Assembly (NCBI RefSeq): GCF_029840635.1
Contig: NZ_JAOCCU010000016.1
Location: forward strand, 62,001 to 126,000
Origin: Mitsuaria sp. GD03876
Lineage (GTDB): Bacteria > Pseudomonadota > Gammaproteobacteria > Burkholderiales > Burkholderiaceae_C
Direction: 5' to 3'
Length of the DNA stretch: 64,000 bases
Part shown: piece after piece, positions 62,928-64,000 of the stretch
Layout: each line of letters starts with the position of its first letter
Position numbering within the stretch: position 1 is the first letter of the stretch
The notes under the pieces: model-generated
Seen by the model: the letters and a program-made list of their open reading frames with translations, nothing else
Databases searched by the model: none
Told to the model about the DNA's origin: nothing
Position numbers and translations under genes: made by a program

Positions 62928-63818
62928 ATGAGCAACGACACCCGCAAGGGCATCATCCTGGCCGGCGGCTCGGGCACCCGGCTGCATCCGGCGACGCTGG
63001 CGATCAGCAAGCAACTGCTGCCGGTCTACGACAAGCCGATGGTCTATTACCCGCTCAGCACGCTGATGCTGGCGGGCATGCGCGACATCCTGCTGATCAG
63101 CACGCCGCAGGACCTGCCGCGCTTCGAGGCGCTGTTGGGCGACGGCGCGCGCTGGGGCATCAACCTCCAGTACTGCGTGCAGCCCAGCCCGGACGGCCTG
63201 GCGCAGGCCTTCATCCTGGGCAGGGACTTCATCGGCGGCGCCCCCAGCGCGCTGGTGCTGGGCGACAACATCTTCTACGGCCACGACTTCGCCGGCCTGC
63301 TCGACAGCGCCGACGCGCAGACCGACGGCGCCACCGTCTTCGCGTACCACGTGCACGATCCCGAGCGCTACGGCGTGGTCGAGTTCGACGGCGGCCAGCG
63401 CGCCATCAGCATCGAGGAAAAGCCCAAGGTGCCCAAGAGCAACTACGCCGTCACCGGGCTGTACTTCTACGACCGCCAGGTCTGCGACATCGCCGCCGAC
63501 ATCCAGCCCAGCCCGCGCGGCGAGCTCGAGATCACCGACGTCAACGCGCGCTACCTCGCGCAACAGCAGCTCAGCGTCGAGATCATGGGCCGCGGCTACG
63601 CCTGGCTGGACACCGGCACCCATGACAGTCTGCTGGAGGCCGGCCAGTTCATCGCCACGCTGGAGAAGCGCCAGGGCCTGAAGGTCGCCTGCCCCGAGGA
63701 GATCGCCTTCCGCAAGGGCTGGATCAGCGCCGAGCAGCTCGACAAGCTCGCGCAGCCGATGCTCAAGAACGGATATGGCCAGTACCTGAAGCAGGTGCTC
63801 AACGAGAAGGTGTTTTGA
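62928..63818 (+). CDS. rfbA: Glucose-1-phosphate thymidylyltransferase
   Basis: A 296-residue nucleotidyltransferase making dTDP-glucose from dTTP and glucose 1-phosphate. The signature [38 protein letters not shown] is near the N terminus, followed by [34 protein letters not shown] and [21 protein letters not shown]. It starts the rhamnose pathway. Its stop overlaps the rfbC start (TGATG). Confidence 0.96.
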   Translation: MSNDTRKGIILAGGSGTRLHPATLAISKQLLPVYDKPMVYYPLSTLMLAGMRDILLISTPQDLPRFEALLGDGARWGINLQYCVQPSPDGLAQAFILGRDFIGGAPSALVLGDNIFYGHDFAGLLDSADAQTDGATVFAYHVHDPERYGVVEFDGGQRAISIEEKPKVPKSNYAVTGLYFYDRQVCDIAADIQPSPRGELEITDVNARYLAQQQLSVEIMGRGYAWLDTGTHDSLLEAGQFIATLEKRQGLKVACPEEIAFRKGWISAEQLDKLAQPMLKNGYGQYLKQVLNEKVF

Positions 63819-64000
63819 TGAACGTGATCCCGACCGCGCTGCCCGAGGTGCTGATCGTCGAACCGAAGGTGTTCGGCGACGCGCGCGGCTTCTTCATGGA
63901 AAGCTGGACCGAGCCGAAGTTCAACGCCGCCTGCGGCTACGACGTGAAGTTCGTGCAGGACAACCACTCGCGCTCGAGCCAGGGCGTGCTGCGCGGGCTG
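63818..64000 (+). CDS. rfbC: dTDP-4-dehydrorhamnose 3,5-epimerase, N-terminal part (cut by window end)
   Basis: The 61 visible codons start [20 protein letters not shown] and continue with DARGFFMESWTEPKFNAACG, then VKFVQDNHSRSSQGVLRGL. This is the RmlC cupin N terminus, including the VQDNHSRS signature. The rest lies beyond base 64,000. It overlaps the rfbA stop by one base. Confidence 0.95.
   Translation, partial: MNVIPTALPEVLIVEPKVFGDARGFFMESWTEPKFNAACGYDVKFVQDNHSRSSQGVLRGL

Overview
The window is GC-rich DNA with short intergenic gaps. Its gene families point to the order Burkholderiales of the Betaproteobacteria, most likely the Roseateles/Mitsuaria/Rubrivivax group. That placement is inferred from the fmdB-DUF502-aspS operon, an RpfE-type gene next to recJ, a PEP-CTERM protein and ubiJ-ubiB. 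No tRNA, rRNA, insertion sequence, integrase or CRISPR array was seen, and no gap between genes exceeds 300 bases.

Region 1 (1-33,536) is chromosomal core with small accessory insertions. It runs: ppk (partial), an LpxH-like phosphoesterase, an RpfE-type protein and recJ, a host-attachment protein, an EAL-CBS-GGDEF protein, a PHP phosphatase, a YciO-type protein, ybaK-plsY-RidA, an AlkC-like repair protein and an aldo/keto reductase. A DUF2975/HTH pair with a TonB-like protein and a lipoprotein follows. Next come an acyl-CoA synthetase, an ArsC-family reductase, a GNAT enzyme, a PEP-CTERM protein, a hydrolase, an MFS transporter, an AraC remnant, a thioesterase, an orphan ParB-like protein and an orphan DUF4212 protein. 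The region ends with prfB (programmed +1 frameshift), pepN-fbp, fmdB-DUF502-aspS and a sodium:solute symporter.

Region 2 (about 33,660-51,930) is a compact type III secretion (T3SS) island between the symporter and ubiB. A forward operon carries three unassigned small genes, sctI, sctJ, sctK, a GNAT acetyltransferase, sctT and sctU. A reverse operon carries sctL, a small HrpF-position gene, sctC, sctW, sctV, sctD, sctN and sctO. A second forward operon carries sctQ, sctR, sctS and an ECF sigma factor. The arrangement resembles the Hrp1 family of Pseudomonas syringae and Erwinia. Four sequences resembling the HrpL-dependent hrp box (GAAC, 15-16 bases, then a CAC/GAC core) lie before the operon starts and before sctV, so the ECF sigma factor is a plausible HrpL-like master regulator. 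No translocator, effector, needle-length regulator or chaperone was recognised in the island.

Region 3 (51,999-64,000) starts with ubiJ-ubiB on the minus strand (ubiquinone biosynthesis). An exopolysaccharide locus then reads rightward: a WcaJ-type glycosyl-1-phosphate transferase, an EpsL-like outer-membrane barrel, galE, manC, a UDP-sugar dehydrogenase and the dTDP-L-rhamnose genes rfbB, rfbD, rfbA and rfbC (the last cut by the window end). Together they would supply UDP-Gal/Glc, GDP-mannose, a UDP-hexuronate and dTDP-rhamnose, and start repeat-unit assembly on undecaprenyl phosphate.
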